This document shows, piece after piece, positions 1-11,916 of a stretch of 64,000 nt of DNA (the stretch's first letter is position 1; every line of letters begins with the position of its first letter). The stretch comes from Sophora flavescens. Taxonomy: Eukaryota; Streptophyta; Magnoliopsida; Fabales; Fabaceae. The translations under genes and the position numbers were made by a program. The stretch covers positions 67,874,200 through 67,938,199 of the forward strand of contig CM061065.1 in assembly GCA_030762895.1 (NCBI GenBank), in the 5' to 3' direction. The notes under the pieces were generated by a model that made no database searches, had not been told where the DNA came from, and worked only from the letters and a program-made list of their open reading frames with translations.

Positions 1-2973
1 TCTGTCTTATACACATTACAAAACACTGTTGAGGGTATCTCTCGGTAGGATCCCTCACAGGAATAAACTTAAATAAAAGTCATACTTAGAGGAAACATAG
101 AAAAATACTTCTTAGACATACTGGCCATACTATCTATACTCTAATCACCACGGGTTACAACTCAACCTCCAGCCTCTGGTTCGTAAGGAGTTTCATCCAA
201 CTCCTCAGCAACCTCCGTTTCATACAGAGTTCCGTCCAGCTCCTCAGCAACATAATCCTCCATAGGGTCTTCTAACGTAAATAAAGTAAACCCACAAAAA
301 TACAGAAATATAGGGGATAAGAAGCAATTCTATCATCAAAAAACGGAAAAGAGTCATAGCATATTATATAGTAATTGTCACAGACATAACATCATTCAAC
401 ACTAACTATCCTCTATAAATCACTATACCAACCTCTACCCTCACTCATGCAATCTAACACTTTATGCTAACGTGGCCACTACCATTTCCTTCATGCATTC
501 CTCATGAGGAATGTCAGTCAGTGGTTCAAGCGACGGGTTCCAAAGTCCCGGTGCACATTCTCTTCCATGGTGAGAATGCTCACGCAAAGCAATGACACTA
601 TAGCTGCACGATGCTCCCGGTGCACACCCCTTCCAATCCCGGGGGTGCTCAATGAAATTCAATGACACTATAGCTGCACAACCTATTTCTAAGGTGGAAC
701 AGTCTAGCGAGAACTCTTGACCTCATGTATTCTATTACCAATACACGGTTGTGAACAACAACACCAACATACGAATCTCACCAATCCATTGTAACAACAT
801 CCTAGTGCCTTAACCTTTCATCAAAGCCTCAACTCATACTCTATGTCACAACACCTCTTTAAAACAATTCATTTAGGTTAGGCATCTTTAAATCACCATT
901 ATTCTCACACCCAAACAATTATCTCTCGAACAACATATATCTTTGCTTACAATCCACTAAGCACAATATTAAAAACCAGGCAGATCATGCATAACATCAA
1001 GAAATATTCAAATATCAAAGTATCACATAAAGCAATTCAATAATAATAACAATAAAGTCAGATATCATCAAATACTTAAAATCAACCTAATGTCGATAAA
1101 CCTACAATCCCCGAATCACCATTGGTTTTACAGAAAAGGTTTCCAATATGATTTTGGTCTTGTCGATTACTCGACTACTGGTTTAGGTCACCCTACACAA
1201 ATATTATACAATATACTACTTATCAATCCCGAAGACAGAGTGATCCTTTCCCCCACCTGGGTTATCACTGGAATTCCGAAGTTGACGTTCCTCGTTATCC
1301 CGCCACACGTTACCAATTCCTCCTTCAATCAAACAACACAATAACAATTAATTCAACAAATCCTCCCTTAACCATTTTTGTTGGATTCGGCCAATCAATT
1401 CAAATGAGAGTTAGGGTTCTTTTCTTAACCTAAGCTTTTGGATACTAGTTACTTAGGTCCTTGGTAGCCTAGATAAATTACCATAACTTGGAAACATGAA
1501 CATAATATTCCAACTTCACATTTTACTAAGTTTCAGCCATGTATAGGAATCTAAGCTAGGGATTTTCGTTGAACCTAAACTCTTGGATTTAAGCTATACA
1601 AGTATTATAGAACTTAAATCAAGTACTAACATTCAAAACAAACAACAAAACACCAAACCCATTTGACTACATAAGTTCGGCCAATTAGGGTTCAATAGGA
1701 AAGAAAATGATTTTGATCACATGCTCTTGGATAATGAAAGTAGGAATCATATCTAGATCATACAAATTGGTTTCATATTTTTATGATTTTTCTACCATTT
1801 TCTAGATTTCTTTAAAGTTCTAGATCTAAGAAATGGAAACTCAAGAATATGATGAACAAGAGCTTTAAAAGAGAGGAGATGATCATGTTACCTAAGTTAG
1901 GAGAGTAAAAGAAGAATTGATGATGATCTTGGCAAGCTTGTTAATGGAAATCGCTTGGAGCTCTTGAAGATCAACAATGGAGTTTATGTGTTAAGTGTAA
2001 AGAAATGAAAAAAAAATGATGAAGATGAGTGCAAGGGGAGGGCTAGCTGCGGTTTTGGGGGTTAAATAGGGTAGGAATTAGGCCTTGTTTGGTTCATTAG
2101 AATTAGATTAATGGTTTTGTGATTATTTAATTAATATATGATTAACCATAGTTAATAATTAACTTAACTAAGGTTATTTTGCTTACTATAGTTAATAAAT
2201 ATGTGGCTCACATTATTTGAGTGGTGTGACTGCTCCTTGTCCACATAAAGTAACCATGGTTCCTTAACGATGGTTAGAATTTAACTAAACGTCGGTTAGG
2301 TTAAGCTAAAAGGGCATTTTGGTCATTTCACTTAAAAACTCATAATTTCTAACATCAATTGCATCATAAATTCTTGATGAGTCATTCCATATCTCAGCTC
2401 CTCTGGTGTCCCGTTCTATCTTTGCAGTTCCGTTGACGATTCCGTCGGTTTCCCTATTAGGGTTTTACGCCCGAATAAAAGCGTAATATTTCGTTTTTTG
2501 TTGAAAATTTTCAAACTAACCAAACTCGTTGGAAATATGATTTAAATATAAGCCATTTTATTCATGAGTCAAAATTAGGTTTTCTGATCATTAAAATCTT
2601 ACTGTCAATGAAAACACCGACTGTTTTCCCTTCGAACTTTCGACAAAATTCGTCCAAATACACATAATATTTTATTTCCAATCAGAAACTTGGAAAGTAG
2701 AATTCCTCAAGGAAAAAATATAAAAAATCTACAAATTTCAGTTTTCGGGTCAAATTAGGGTTTCTTGTCAGTATAAAATTATATTGTTAGTTAAAAACGC
2801 AGACCGGTTTCCGTCTGAGTTTTAAACCCAAATTTTAACTAGAGCTTCCTACCATAGAGTAGGTTCTAGATATGATTTTGTTTTCTCCAAAATCATTTCC
2901 TAATTCTCAAATAAAAATATAAATAAATTTACTTTTACTATTAAAACAACGTAATTAAAAACAGGCTGTTACA
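1..2973 (-). repeat. 3' LTR of the Tekay-like gypsy element (cut by the window start)
   Basis: This matches 7,961-10,796 along its length: the sequence at position 1 corresponds to about 7,961, so roughly 170 bp are missing. On the element's own strand it starts TGTAACA at 2,973. Compared with the other LTR it keeps two stretches that copy lacks, near 2,030-2,065 and near 2,535-2,630. The two LTRs therefore differ by deletions as well as scattered substitutions, and the insertion is not recent. Short open frames inside it (for example 462-668) recur in the other LTR at 8,422-8,628, but they look like chance frames, not genes. Confidence 0.9.
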
Positions 2974-3475
2974 TTACTACCCCTCTTAGAAAAAAATTTC
3001 GTCCTCGGAATTTACATACCTCAGAAAAGTTGTGTATATTGTTGTTGCATATCTGCTTCACGTTCCGACGTGGCATCTCCAGTAGTTTCATCCCATATGA
3101 CCTTAACCAAGGAATTTGTCTACCGCGAAGATCCTTAATCCCTCTATCTGCTATCCTTACAGGCAAAGCCTCATACTCCCGATTCTCTCCCAGTTGTATA
3201 GACTCAGATTCAATAACATGAGAAGGATCAGGATAATACTTTCTTAACTGAGAGACATGAAAGACATCATGAAGGTTGGAAAGGTTAGGTGGTAACGCAA
3301 TATGGTAAGCTACTGGACCAATTCGTCGAATAATCTGGAAAGGTCCAATGAATCTTGGAGTAAGTTTTCTGGACTTGATAGCTCTGCCAATTCCAGTTTT
3401 CTGAGTGACTCTCAAAAACACGTGATCGCCTTCCTGGAATTCCAATGGTCTCCTCCTCTTGTCACTATAGCTCAT
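2969..3475 (-). pseudogene. Gypsy integrase C-terminus and chromodomain remnant
   Basis: This frame carries the conserved integrase tail (residues about 20-95: the GPF.I..R.GPVAY..LP....HDVFHVSQLR pattern) and then the acidic linker that leads into a chromodomain in Tekay-type elements (VRIADRGIKDLRGR near residues 107-120). After that the reading loses similarity, consistent with a one-base frameshift near 3,110-3,130 that destroys the chromodomain. In intact relatives this domain is thought to bind histone marks and guide integration. The frame runs through the polypurine tract to the LTR edge. Confidence 0.75.
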
Positions 3476-3688
3476 TTGCCTATCATGTGCTTACTTCATC
3501 TTTTCCCTTATCTTCCAGACTTATTCCATAGTCTGTTACACCACTTCTGGACCCAAAACTTGGTTCTCACCAGTCTCATACCAACATAACGGGGTCCTAC
3601 ACTTTCTACCATATAAAGCCTCATATGGTGCCATTCTGATACTACTGTGGAAACTATTGTTATAAGTAAATTCAATCAATGGTAAGAA

Positions 3689-4054
3689 TTAATCCCAACT
3701 GCAAGTGTGCTCCAACACACAAGCTCTCAAAAGATATTCCAATGATTGAATTGTCCTTTCTGACTGTCCGTCGGTCTGGGGATGATAAGCATAACTCATT
3801 CTTAACTTTGTCCCCAAGGCATTTTGCAATTGTCTCCAAAATCTAGATGTGAATCTAGGATCTCGGTCTGAGACAATTCTTGATGGTACACCATGTAACC
3901 TAACAACTTCTTTGATGTAGATCTGGGTTAACTTTTCCAAACCATAACTTTCACCGATAGGTAAGAAGTGAGCACACTTCGTCAACCTATCAATGATAAC
4001 CCAAATCGCATCATGCTTCTTAGGAGTTCGTGGTAATCCAACCACAAAATCCAT
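3689..4054 (-). pseudogene. Gypsy integrase catalytic core
   Basis: The 121-residue open frame opens with the MDFV.GLP segment and contains VIIDRLTK, HGVP..IVSDRDPRFTS and YHPQTDGQSER, the core of an rve-type integrase with its DDE region (Asp near residue 64, the glutamate on the late helix). It follows the zinc-binding N-terminus at 4,067-4,200 and precedes the C-terminal frame at 2,969-3,475. The domain is split from both neighbours by frame breaks near 4,060 and 3,690. In a live element it would insert the cDNA. Confidence 0.8.
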
Positions 4055-4066
4055 AGCTATGCTATT

Positions 4067-4735
4067 CTATTTCCACTCTGGGATATCTAAATATTGTAAT
4101 AAGCCTGCCGGCTTCTGATGTTCAATCTTAGCCTTCTGACACACTAGGTAAGATAAAACATATTCCGCTACTTCTTTCTTCATCCTTGTCCACCAAAATA
4201 TTTTCTGTAAGTCTTGATACATCTTAGTGGATCCAGGATGAAAACTCAACTTACTCTTATGTGCTTCCTCCAAAATTATCTTCCTAAGTTCTGCATCCTC
4301 TGGCACACATATTCCATCTCTAAACCTTAACACACCATCTGTTCCTTTACCAAACTCAGAAATTTTGCCTTCGTCTATCCCTTTACTTATCTCCTGAATG
4401 TAGAAATCCTGAACTTGTTTATCCTTAATATCTTTCATAAAATCACTACTAATAGTGATCATACCTAAACAGATTTTATCATCCACCAACTCCATTCCTA
4501 AGTTTAAATCTCTGAATTGTTCCAGTAATTCTAACTCCTTAACCATCATTGCAGATACATGCAATGATTTCCTGCTCAAGGCATCCGCTACAACGTTCGC
4601 CTTCCCAGGATGGTATAGTAAATCAAACTCATAGTCTTTGATAAACTCCATCCATCTCCTCTGTCTCATATTCAACTCTTTTTGGTCAAACAGATACTTC
4701 AAACTTTTATGATCACTGTAAACATTAAACTTCAC
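4067..4735 (-). pseudogene. Gypsy RNase H end and integrase zinc-binding N-terminus
   Basis: Residues 1-55 hold the end of the RNase H domain, with YSDHKSLKYLF, the RRWMEF segment and ADALSRK. A linker of about 90 residues follows, then the integrase HHCC zinc-binding region in the last 70 residues (HPGSTKMYQDL, and a C..C pair near LVCQKAK). The first Cys of the CXXC pair appears replaced (YLVC), so the zinc site may be damaged. The frame is in line with the RT/RNase H pieces upstream on the same strand. Confidence 0.75.
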
Positions 4736-4753
4736 TCCATACAGAAAGTGTCG

Positions 4754-5272
4754 TCATATCTTCAATGCGAATACTATGGCTGCTAACTCCAAATCATGAG
4801 TCGGATAATTCCTCTCATGAATTCTCATCTGTCGGGAAGCATACGCCCCAACTCTTCCCTTTTGCATCAGTACACATCCCAAACCTTGGTATGAAGCATC
4901 ACGGTATACGTCGAATTGTCCTAAAGGATTGGGTAAAGTCAACATAGGTGATGTAGTCAACCTATCTCTCAACTTTTGGAAACTTCGCTTACACTTATCT
5001 ATCCATACAAAATATGTATCTTTTCTCGTCAACTGCGTCATAGGCAACGCAATCTTCGAGAATCCCTCTATAAACCTTCGATAGTATCCAGCTAATCCTA
5101 AAAAGCTCCGTACCTCACCAACTGTCTTAGGTCGTTCCCACTTAAGAACTGCCTCAACCTTAGCTAGATCTACTTCTATTCCTTCTTTATTGATCACTTG
5201 ACCTAAAAACTGAACTTCTTCCATCCAAAACTCACATTTAGAAAGTTTGGGATAAAGCTGCCTACCCTTCAA
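4754..5272 (-). pseudogene. Gypsy reverse transcriptase thumb and RNase H N-terminus
   Basis: The frame opens after the catalytic RT motif, with KCEFW...V.FLGQVI, then the SFLGLAGYYRRFI block that joins RT to RNase H. It ends with RNase H start motifs (FDVYRDASYQGLG and YPTHDLELAAIVFALK). The first RNase H aspartate is normally in a VYSDAS-type motif; here it reads YRDAS, so a serine is changed but the Asp is kept. A stop and frame break near 5,275-5,384 removes the expected F.DD catalytic motif from an open frame. Confidence 0.75.
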
Positions 5273-5383
5273 AACTTATAGCACCACTCTCAAATGTTCC
5301 TCATGCTCTTCCCGCGTACGAGATTAGATAAGAATATCGTCGATGAACACAACAACAAACTTATCGAGGAATGGTCTAAAGAT

Positions 5384-6085
5384 TCAGTTCATATAACCCA
5401 TGAACATTGCTGGAGAATTAGTCACAGCAAAAGGCATACCTAAATACTCGTAATGTCCATACCTCGTCCTAAAAGCTATTTTAAGTATATCTTCCTTTCT
5501 TACTCTAATCTGATGGTATCTAGACTTCAAATAAATCTTAGGAAACACTATTGCTCCTTTCAACTGATCCATCAAATCATCTATCCTAGGCAACATATAC
5601 TTGTTTTTAATTGTCACTTTATTTAACTGCCTGTAATCCGTGCACAACCAAGCACTTCCAACTTTCTTTTTAACAAACAACATCGGTGCTCCCCAAGGCA
5701 AAACACTCGGTCTGATAAACTCTTTCCCTAACATGTCATCCAATTGTTTCTTCAACTCAGCCAACTCAACCGGTGACATCCGGTAGGGTGCTATAGATAT
5801 AGGTCCTGTCCCCGGTACGAGATCTATGGTGAATTCCACCTCCCGCTCTGGTGACAAACCTGGAACGTCTGGAGGGAAAATTTCAGGAAACCCTCTCACG
5901 ATAGGCATAGAATCTATGCTAGGAGTCTCATTAGCTTCCATTGCAAAAAGTATCACGAACTGCTGAAAGTTTTCATTTCTCGAATAAATTCCTTCATTGG
6001 CAGAAACTATCCTAGGAGGTTCAAAAAATGATAAAGTCTTGCTAGAACAATCTAGCACTACAGGGTTAGCCGAAAGCCAATCCAT
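5384..6085 (-). pseudogene. Gypsy protease end and reverse transcriptase fingers/palm
   Basis: Residues 1-70 contain the tail of the aspartic protease (MDWLS.NPVVLDC). The RT follows: the P.YRM.P.EL.ELK.QL.D.L block, the WGAP.LFVKKK and LC.DYRQLN motifs, the IDDLMDQL segment and Y.LGMPF.VTNSPA.FM. The normally conserved catalytic Asp in the LDL.SGYHQI segment reads IYLKSRYHQI, which would inactivate the enzyme. The end of the frame at about 5,384 comes just before the YXDD region. Confidence 0.8.
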
Positions 6086-6166
6086 GCCGAGAATAACATC
6101 TATCTATTGCATAGGCAAACAAACAAGGTCTACAATAACTGTTATATTCTCAACTACAATAGGACA

Positions 6167-6814
6167 CTATAAGCAAACAGACATAGTAATCAAAAGATTA
6201 CTAGTCGGAGTAGACACAGTAAGGGTATAAGGTAAATGAGAGACGGTTAAATGCAAATGATCTACACACTCATAAGAAATAAATGAATGCGTAGTGCCTG
6301 AGTCAAACAACACATATGAGAGTCTACCAGTTATCAAACACATACCTTGTATAAGATCAGTTGATTGAGAGGATTCACCTCCCCTCACGGTAAACACTCT
6401 TCCAGTAGCTTGTGGTCTGGCCACTTGTGATCTTGCGTCCGGAACTCCTCTTACAGCTCCACCTCTATTGTTTCCAGCTCCTCTTCCTGTAGCTGCCGGT
6501 TGTTGCACAAACCGCAGTCTGCAGTCTCCTGCCATATGACCTGGTTTTCCACAATTGAAACAACTAGGCCTATTTGTACAGTCCTTTGCATAATGCGGTC
6601 CTCCACATCTAATGTAAACTAAGTCTTGCGGTTGCTGACCCGCTCTAGCCGTTGGTGCTAGTGCAAGGTTCTGTTTTGGTCTAGTATATGGTTTCGGCGT
6701 CCATGGGGAACCATTTCCTCCGCACCTCTGAAAATTTGATCGATTAGGACCTCCACTCCTCAGTTGTTTTTGTTCATTGGCCATCTCAGATCTATGCTTT
6801 CGATGGCACTGCAT
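6167..6814 (-). pseudogene. Gypsy gag zinc knuckle and protease active site
   Basis: The frame has a Gln/Pro-rich N-terminus and then one clear CCHC knuckle at residues about 84-97 (CFNCGKPGHMAGDC), plus a damaged second one just before (C.GPHYAKDC). A basic Gly/Arg-rich spacer follows, then the protease site LFDSGTTHSFIS near residue 170, with DSG as the catalytic triad. This is the nucleocapsid-protease join of gypsy Gag-Pol. It is followed by a frame break near 6,130-6,170 before the RT frame. Confidence 0.8.
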
Positions 6815-7575
6815 CTCTCGACTAGTTATGGGAAAAACAGAATGTCGAGAGACACGATGGCTCTCTGCAGTTCATTTCTAAGTCCTTCTTCGAACCTTCT
6901 ACATTGCCAGTCTTCATTTGGAAATCTCTGATAATTTTCTGAAAACTTGATCAGAGCCTCAAAACGTGATGCATACTCACCTACTGACATGTTACCTTGT
7001 TTGAGGTTTGTGAATTCCTTTTTCTTCTAGCGTCGAACGAGATGCGAAAAATATTTTTCGAAAAAGCAGTGGGTGAATAACTACCAGTTAATGTGTCTGT
7101 CCTCAGCTTCCAACAGTATTTTCTTTCATTTCCACCAGAATTCTGCTCCTTCAGTCAACATGAAGGCAGCATAGGTCACTTTCTTTTCATCGCTGCAACG
7201 CATAGTAGCAAATATCTTCTCAATCTCTTGTATCCACCATTCAGCTTTCTCTGGGTCATACTCTCCTCGGAATTGAGGTGACTTTCCGTTCATAAAATTA
7301 GTCAATCAGGCATCTTCAACTGCTACAACCCTTCTCTAATTCTTAATTTCTAGCTGCTCTCTGTTCATCTGCAGCATCTCAGCATTCTGCTGGGTTTGCA
7401 ATAGCATAGCAGCAGCTATTGTTTCCATAGTATTCACAATCGCAGATGATCCTACACCATTATTAGTATGGTCCGCATCACCATTGACAGCTCCAATAAT
7501 TCTTTCTGGAGTTCTATCACCACTGTTAGTTGGACGTCGTCTTCCTTGAGCCATGATTCTGTTAAAAGAAATCAT
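6815..7575 (-). pseudogene. Gypsy gag N-terminal region
   Basis: The likely gag start is the ATG at 7,555 or 7,575 (the frame MAQGRRRPTNSG... follows). The first 70 residues are polar, with a Gln/Met-rich helix. Between 7,330 and 6,815 the gag retrotransposon domain is spread over several broken frames; recognisable pieces include an F.G.YDPE-type segment near 7,260 and a QG.MSV.EY..RFE.L..F segment near 6,930-7,000. No continuous coat frame survives. Confidence 0.65.
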
Positions 7576-7776
7576 CCGCTCTTATTAGTATGACATATAA
7601 TACTACATAGGCAAGTATATAAATACCATATACCATACCAATATTAATGTTTTTTTTTCGCATCGGTTTCAGACACTCTACCCAACTTCTAAGCATAGTT
7701 AAAATCCGATGTGGATTCAACTAGACACGGCCAGTAACAACATCCTAAACCTTGTATTCTGATCAGAATCAAACTA

Positions 7777-7787
7777 CTCTGATACCA
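7777..7787 (-). other. Primer binding site (tRNA-iMet type) of the Tekay-like element
   Basis: On the minus strand, TGGTATCAGAG begins two bases after the end of the LTR (7,790). This is the standard match to the 3' end of plant initiator tRNA-Met and fixes both the element's orientation and its LTR edge. Confidence 0.85.
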
Positions 7788-7789
7788 AA

Positions 7790-10700
7790 TGAGACACCCC
7801 ATTGTGCCCCGGTGTTTTACTAGATTAATTCCCTCTTAATTCATTTCTTAATCGTGCGCTTAGAGTGAAAAATGCGTAAAAATTAAAAACTTAAATTAAT
7901 GAGCATACAAACTTCAATTACATAAAACTTCATACCATGATTATATTACGAATACAGCCATATGTCTTATACACATTACAAAACACTATTGAGGGTATCC
8001 TCTCAGTAGGATCCCTCACAGGCATAAACTTAAATAAAAGTTATACTTAGCAGAAATATATAAAAATACTTCTTAGACACACTAACCATACAATCTATAC
8101 TCTAATCACCATGGGTCTCAGCTCGAGCTCCAGCCTCTGGTTCGTAAGGAGTTCCATCCAACTCCTCAGCAACCTCCGTTTCATACAGAGTTCCGTCCAG
8201 CTCCTCAGCAACATAATCTTCCATCGGGTCTTCTAAAGTAAATAAAGTAAACCCACAAAAATACAGAAATATAGGGGATAAGAAGCAATTCTATCATCAA
8301 AAAATGGAAAAGAGTCATAGCATATTATACAGTAATTGTCACAGACATAACATCATTCAACACTAACTATCCTCTATAAATCACTATACCAACCTCTACC
8401 CTCACTCATGCAAATAACACTTTATGCTGACGTGGCCACTACCATTTCCTTCACGCATTCCTCGTGGGGAATGTCAGTCAGTTGTTCAAGCGACGGGTTC
8501 CAAAGTCCCGATGCACATTCTCTTCCATGGTGAGAATGCTCACACAAAGCAATGATACTATAGCTGCACGATGCTCCCAGTGCACACCCCTTCGACTCCC
8601 GGGGGTGCTCAATGAAATTCATTGACACTATAGCTGCAAAACCTATTTCTAAGGTGGAAAGGTCTTACGAGAACTCTTGACCTCATGTATTGTATTACCA
8701 ATACACGGTTGTGAACAGCACACCCACATATGAATCTGACCAACCCATTATAACAACATCCTAGTGCCTTAACCTTTCATCAACGCCTCAACTCGTACTC
8801 CATGTCACAACACTTCTTTAAAACAATTCATTTAGGTTAGGCATCTTTAAATCACCATTATTCTCACACTCAAACAATTATCTCTCGAACAAAATATATC
8901 TTTGCTTACAATCCACTAAGCACAATATTAAAAACCAGGCAAATCATGCATAACATCAAGAAATATTCAAATATCAAAGTATCACATAAATAAATTCAAT
9001 AATAATAACAATAAAGTCAGATATCATCAAATACTTAAAATCAACCTAATGTCGATAAACCTACAATCCTCGAATCACCATTGGTTTTACAGAAAAGGTT
9101 TCCAATGTGATTTTGGTCTTGTCGATTACTCAACTACTGGTTTAGGTCGCCCAACAAAAATATTATATAATATAGTACTTATCGATCCCGATGACAGAGT
9201 GATCCTTTCCCCCATCTGGGTTATCACTGGAATTCTGAAATTGACGTTTTTTGTTATCCCGCCACACGTTACCAATTCTTCCTTCAATCAAACAATACAA
9301 TAACAATTAATTCAACAAATCCTCCCTTAACCATTTTTGTTGGATTCGTCCAATAAATTCATATGAGGGTTAGGGTTCTTTTCTTAACCTAAGCTTTGTG
9401 ATACTAGTTACTTAGGTCCTAGGTAGCCTAGATAAATTACCGTAACTTGGAAACATGAACATAATATTCCAACCTCACAGTTTACTATGTTTCGGCCATG
9501 TATAGGAATCTAAGCTAGGGATTTTTGTTGAACCTAAACTCTTGGATTTAAGTTATAAAAGTATTATAGAACCTAAATCAAGTACTAACTTTCAAAACAA
9601 ACAACAAAACACCAAACCCATTTTACTACATAGGTTTGGCCAATTAGGGTTCAATAGGAAAGAAAATGATTTTGATCACATGCTTTTGGATAATGAAGGT
9701 AGGAATCATATCTAGATCATAGAAATTGGTTTCATACTTTTATGATTTTTCTACCATTTTTTAGAATTCTTTAAAGTTCTAGATCTAATAAATGGAAACT
9801 CAAGAATATGAAGAACAAGAGCTTTAAAAGAGAGGAGATGATCATGTTACCTAAGTTAAGAGAGTAAAAGAAGAATTGATGATGATATTGGCAAGCTTGT
9901 TAATGGAAATCACTTGGAGCTCTTGAAGATCAACAACGGAGTTTATGTGTTAAGTGTGAAGAAATGAAAAAAAAAAATGAAGAAGATGAGTGATTAATGG
10001 GTAGCAATTAGGTCTTGTTTGGTTCATTAGAATTAGATTAATGGGTTTTGTGATTATTTAATTAATAGATGATTAACCATAGTTATTAATTAACTTAATT
10101 AAGGTTATTTTGCTAACTATAGTTAATAAATATGAAGCTCACATTATTTGAGTGGTGTGGCTGCTCCTTGTCCACATAAACTAACCATGGTTCCTTAATT
10201 TCTAAACATCGGTTAGGTTAATCTAAAAGGGCATTTTGGTTATTTCGCTTAAAAACTTATAATTTCTAACATTAACTGCATCATAAATTCATGATGAGTC
10301 ATTCCATATCTCAGCTCCTCTGGTGTCCCGTTCTACCTTTGCAGTTCAGTTGCCGATTCCGTCGGTTTCCCGATTAGTGTTTTACGTCCGAATAAAAGCG
10401 TAATATTTCATTTTTTGTTGAAAATTTTTAAACTAACTAAACTCGTTGGAAATATGGAACTTTCACCAAAATTCGTCGGAATACACATAATATTTTTTTT
10501 CTTATCAGAAATTTGGAAAGTAGAATTCCTCACGAACAAAATAAAAAAATCTACAAATTTCAGTTTTTGGGGTCAAATTAGGGTTTTCTGTCAGTATAAA
10601 ATTATACTGTCAGTTAAAAACGTAAACCGATTTTCGTCTGAGTTTTAAACCCAAATTTTAACTAGAGCTTCCTACCATATATTAGGTTCTAGATATGATT

Positions 10701-10796
10701 TTATTTTCTCCAAAATCATTTCCTAAGTCTCAAATAAAAATATAAATAAATATATTTTTACTATTAAAACAGCGTAATTAAAAACAGGTTGTTATA
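7790..10796 (-). repeat. 5' LTR of the Tekay-like gypsy element
   Basis: The LTR of about 3.0 kb lies between the primer site and the copia gag. Its plus-strand ends are TGAGACACC and TGTTATA (TGTTACA in the other copy). It lacks two blocks found in the 3' LTR and has many substitutions. A promoter should lie here, but no convincing TATA box could be chosen in such A+T-rich DNA. Confidence 0.9.
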
Positions 10797-11880
10797 GTTT
10801 GACTCAGAATCAATATTTGCCATAAGACACAGATTTGCTTCAAGTTCCTCTTCTTCACTTTCAGTGGAGCTTTCATCAAGATCTTCCCAAGTGGCCATCA
10901 TTCCCTTCTTCTTTTTATTGAAGAATTTCTTGGGAGGTTGCTTCTTGAGTTGAGGGCATTCTGCCTTGATGTGGCCAGGCGTCTTGCATTCATAGCACAC
11001 AATGACATCTCTATCATTTGATCCACCATCTTTGTTGTGTTTTTATTTGTTGAAGCGCTTGAAAGGTTTGTCCTTTCTGAAGTTTCTTTTCTTCCATAGC
11101 TTTTTCATTTTTATGATGAAGAGAGAAAGTTCATCATCTTTATCATCCGAGGCATCCTCATTTGATTCCTCGGATTCTTATGAAGACTCTTCTACTTTGA
11201 GAGCTTTTCAGACTGCTCCTTTAGATGACTTCTTGTCAGCCTTGAGGGCAATGGATTTGTTTTTCTTTCCATTGTTTTCTTTAATCAGCTCTTGTTCATG
11301 GATTTGAAGAGTACCAAGAAGCTCATTTAACTTCATTGTTGTCAAGTCCTTGTCCTGGGATACAACAGTTACAAGAGGTCTCCATTGTTTTGGAAGACTT
11401 CTGAGAATATTTTGAATGTGTTCATCAGTCTTGTAAGCTTTTCCCAGAGATTTCAATCCATTGGTTATGGTTTGAAATCTTCCATACATTTGACCAATAG
11501 TTTCTCTTTCTTCCATTTTGAACAACTCATATTTTATGACCAACATGCTGACTTTGGTCTCCTTGACCTTGATGGTTCCTTCATGAGCAACAGCTGGTGA
11601 AACCCATATTTCTTTTGTAGATTCACAAGCACAGACTTTTTCAAATTCTTATTTTCTTAAAGCACACATGATTGCATATCTAGCTTTGGCATTTAACTTC
11701 CATTTTGTTCTTTGATCAGTGGTCATGTTTGCTTTAGGAACTTCAGATCCTTCATCATCTATAGATGTAGTCCTCTCCATTGAAGTATGGAGGTCTCGAC
11801 ATTGAGGATCCTTCTCCAGCATGGTTCTTGCTTGTACTGGCTTCTCCTGCCATTTCCAAGATCTTTTCATCTACACTGTT
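10797..11880 (-). pseudogene. Copia gag (UBN2-type coat and zinc knuckle), broken
   Basis: Three minus-strand pieces follow in order. 11,649-11,870 holds WK.NAKARYAIMCAL, the gag N-terminus. 11,208-11,546 holds the UBN2-like helical domain (YELFKMEERETIGQMYGRF, LPKQWRPLVT). 10,797-11,000 holds a CCHC knuckle (CYECKTPGHIKAEC), a lysine-rich stretch and an acidic tail with ANLCLMAN. Frame breaks lie near 11,600 and 11,005-11,200. The last piece runs into the gypsy LTR at 10,796, so residues past that point are not gag. Confidence 0.8.
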
Positions 11881-11902
11881 AAGTTCTCAACCCAGAGGTC
11901 GA

Positions 11903-11914
11903 GCTCTGATACCA
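11903..11914 (-). other. Primer binding site (tRNA-iMet) of the SIRE-like copia element
   Basis: TGGTATCAGAGC on the minus strand starts two bases after the LTR end (11,917). It is a 12-base match to the initiator tRNA-Met 3' end. Confidence 0.85.
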
Positions 11915-11916
11915 AC

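Larger units (their letters stand above)
1..10796 (-). mobile_element. Ty3/gypsy LTR retrotransposon, Tekay/Del-like (chromovirus), nested in a copia element
   Basis: The element reads on the minus strand: 5' LTR at 7,790-10,796, tRNA-Met primer site at 7,777-7,787, gag, then protease, reverse transcriptase, RNase H, integrase and a chromodomain-type tail, polypurine tract at about 2,974-2,990, and a 3' LTR running off the window start. Protease-RT-RNaseH-integrase is the Ty3/gypsy order. The long LTRs, an integrase tail shaped like a chromodomain linker and the polypurine tract style match Tekay/Del chromoviruses; that clade call is from memory of the family. Frames are broken in many places, so it cannot move by itself. 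It interrupts the gag of a copia element at 10,797. The expected 5-bp target duplication would be GTTTG at 10,797-10,801, but the matching copy lies outside the window. Confidence 0.9.

Noticed and set aside
462..668. Open frame in the gypsy LTR, repeated at 8,422-8,628
   Set aside because: It recurs only because the LTR is repeated. It has no recognisable domain, and frame conservation between the two copies is no better than expected from overall similarity.
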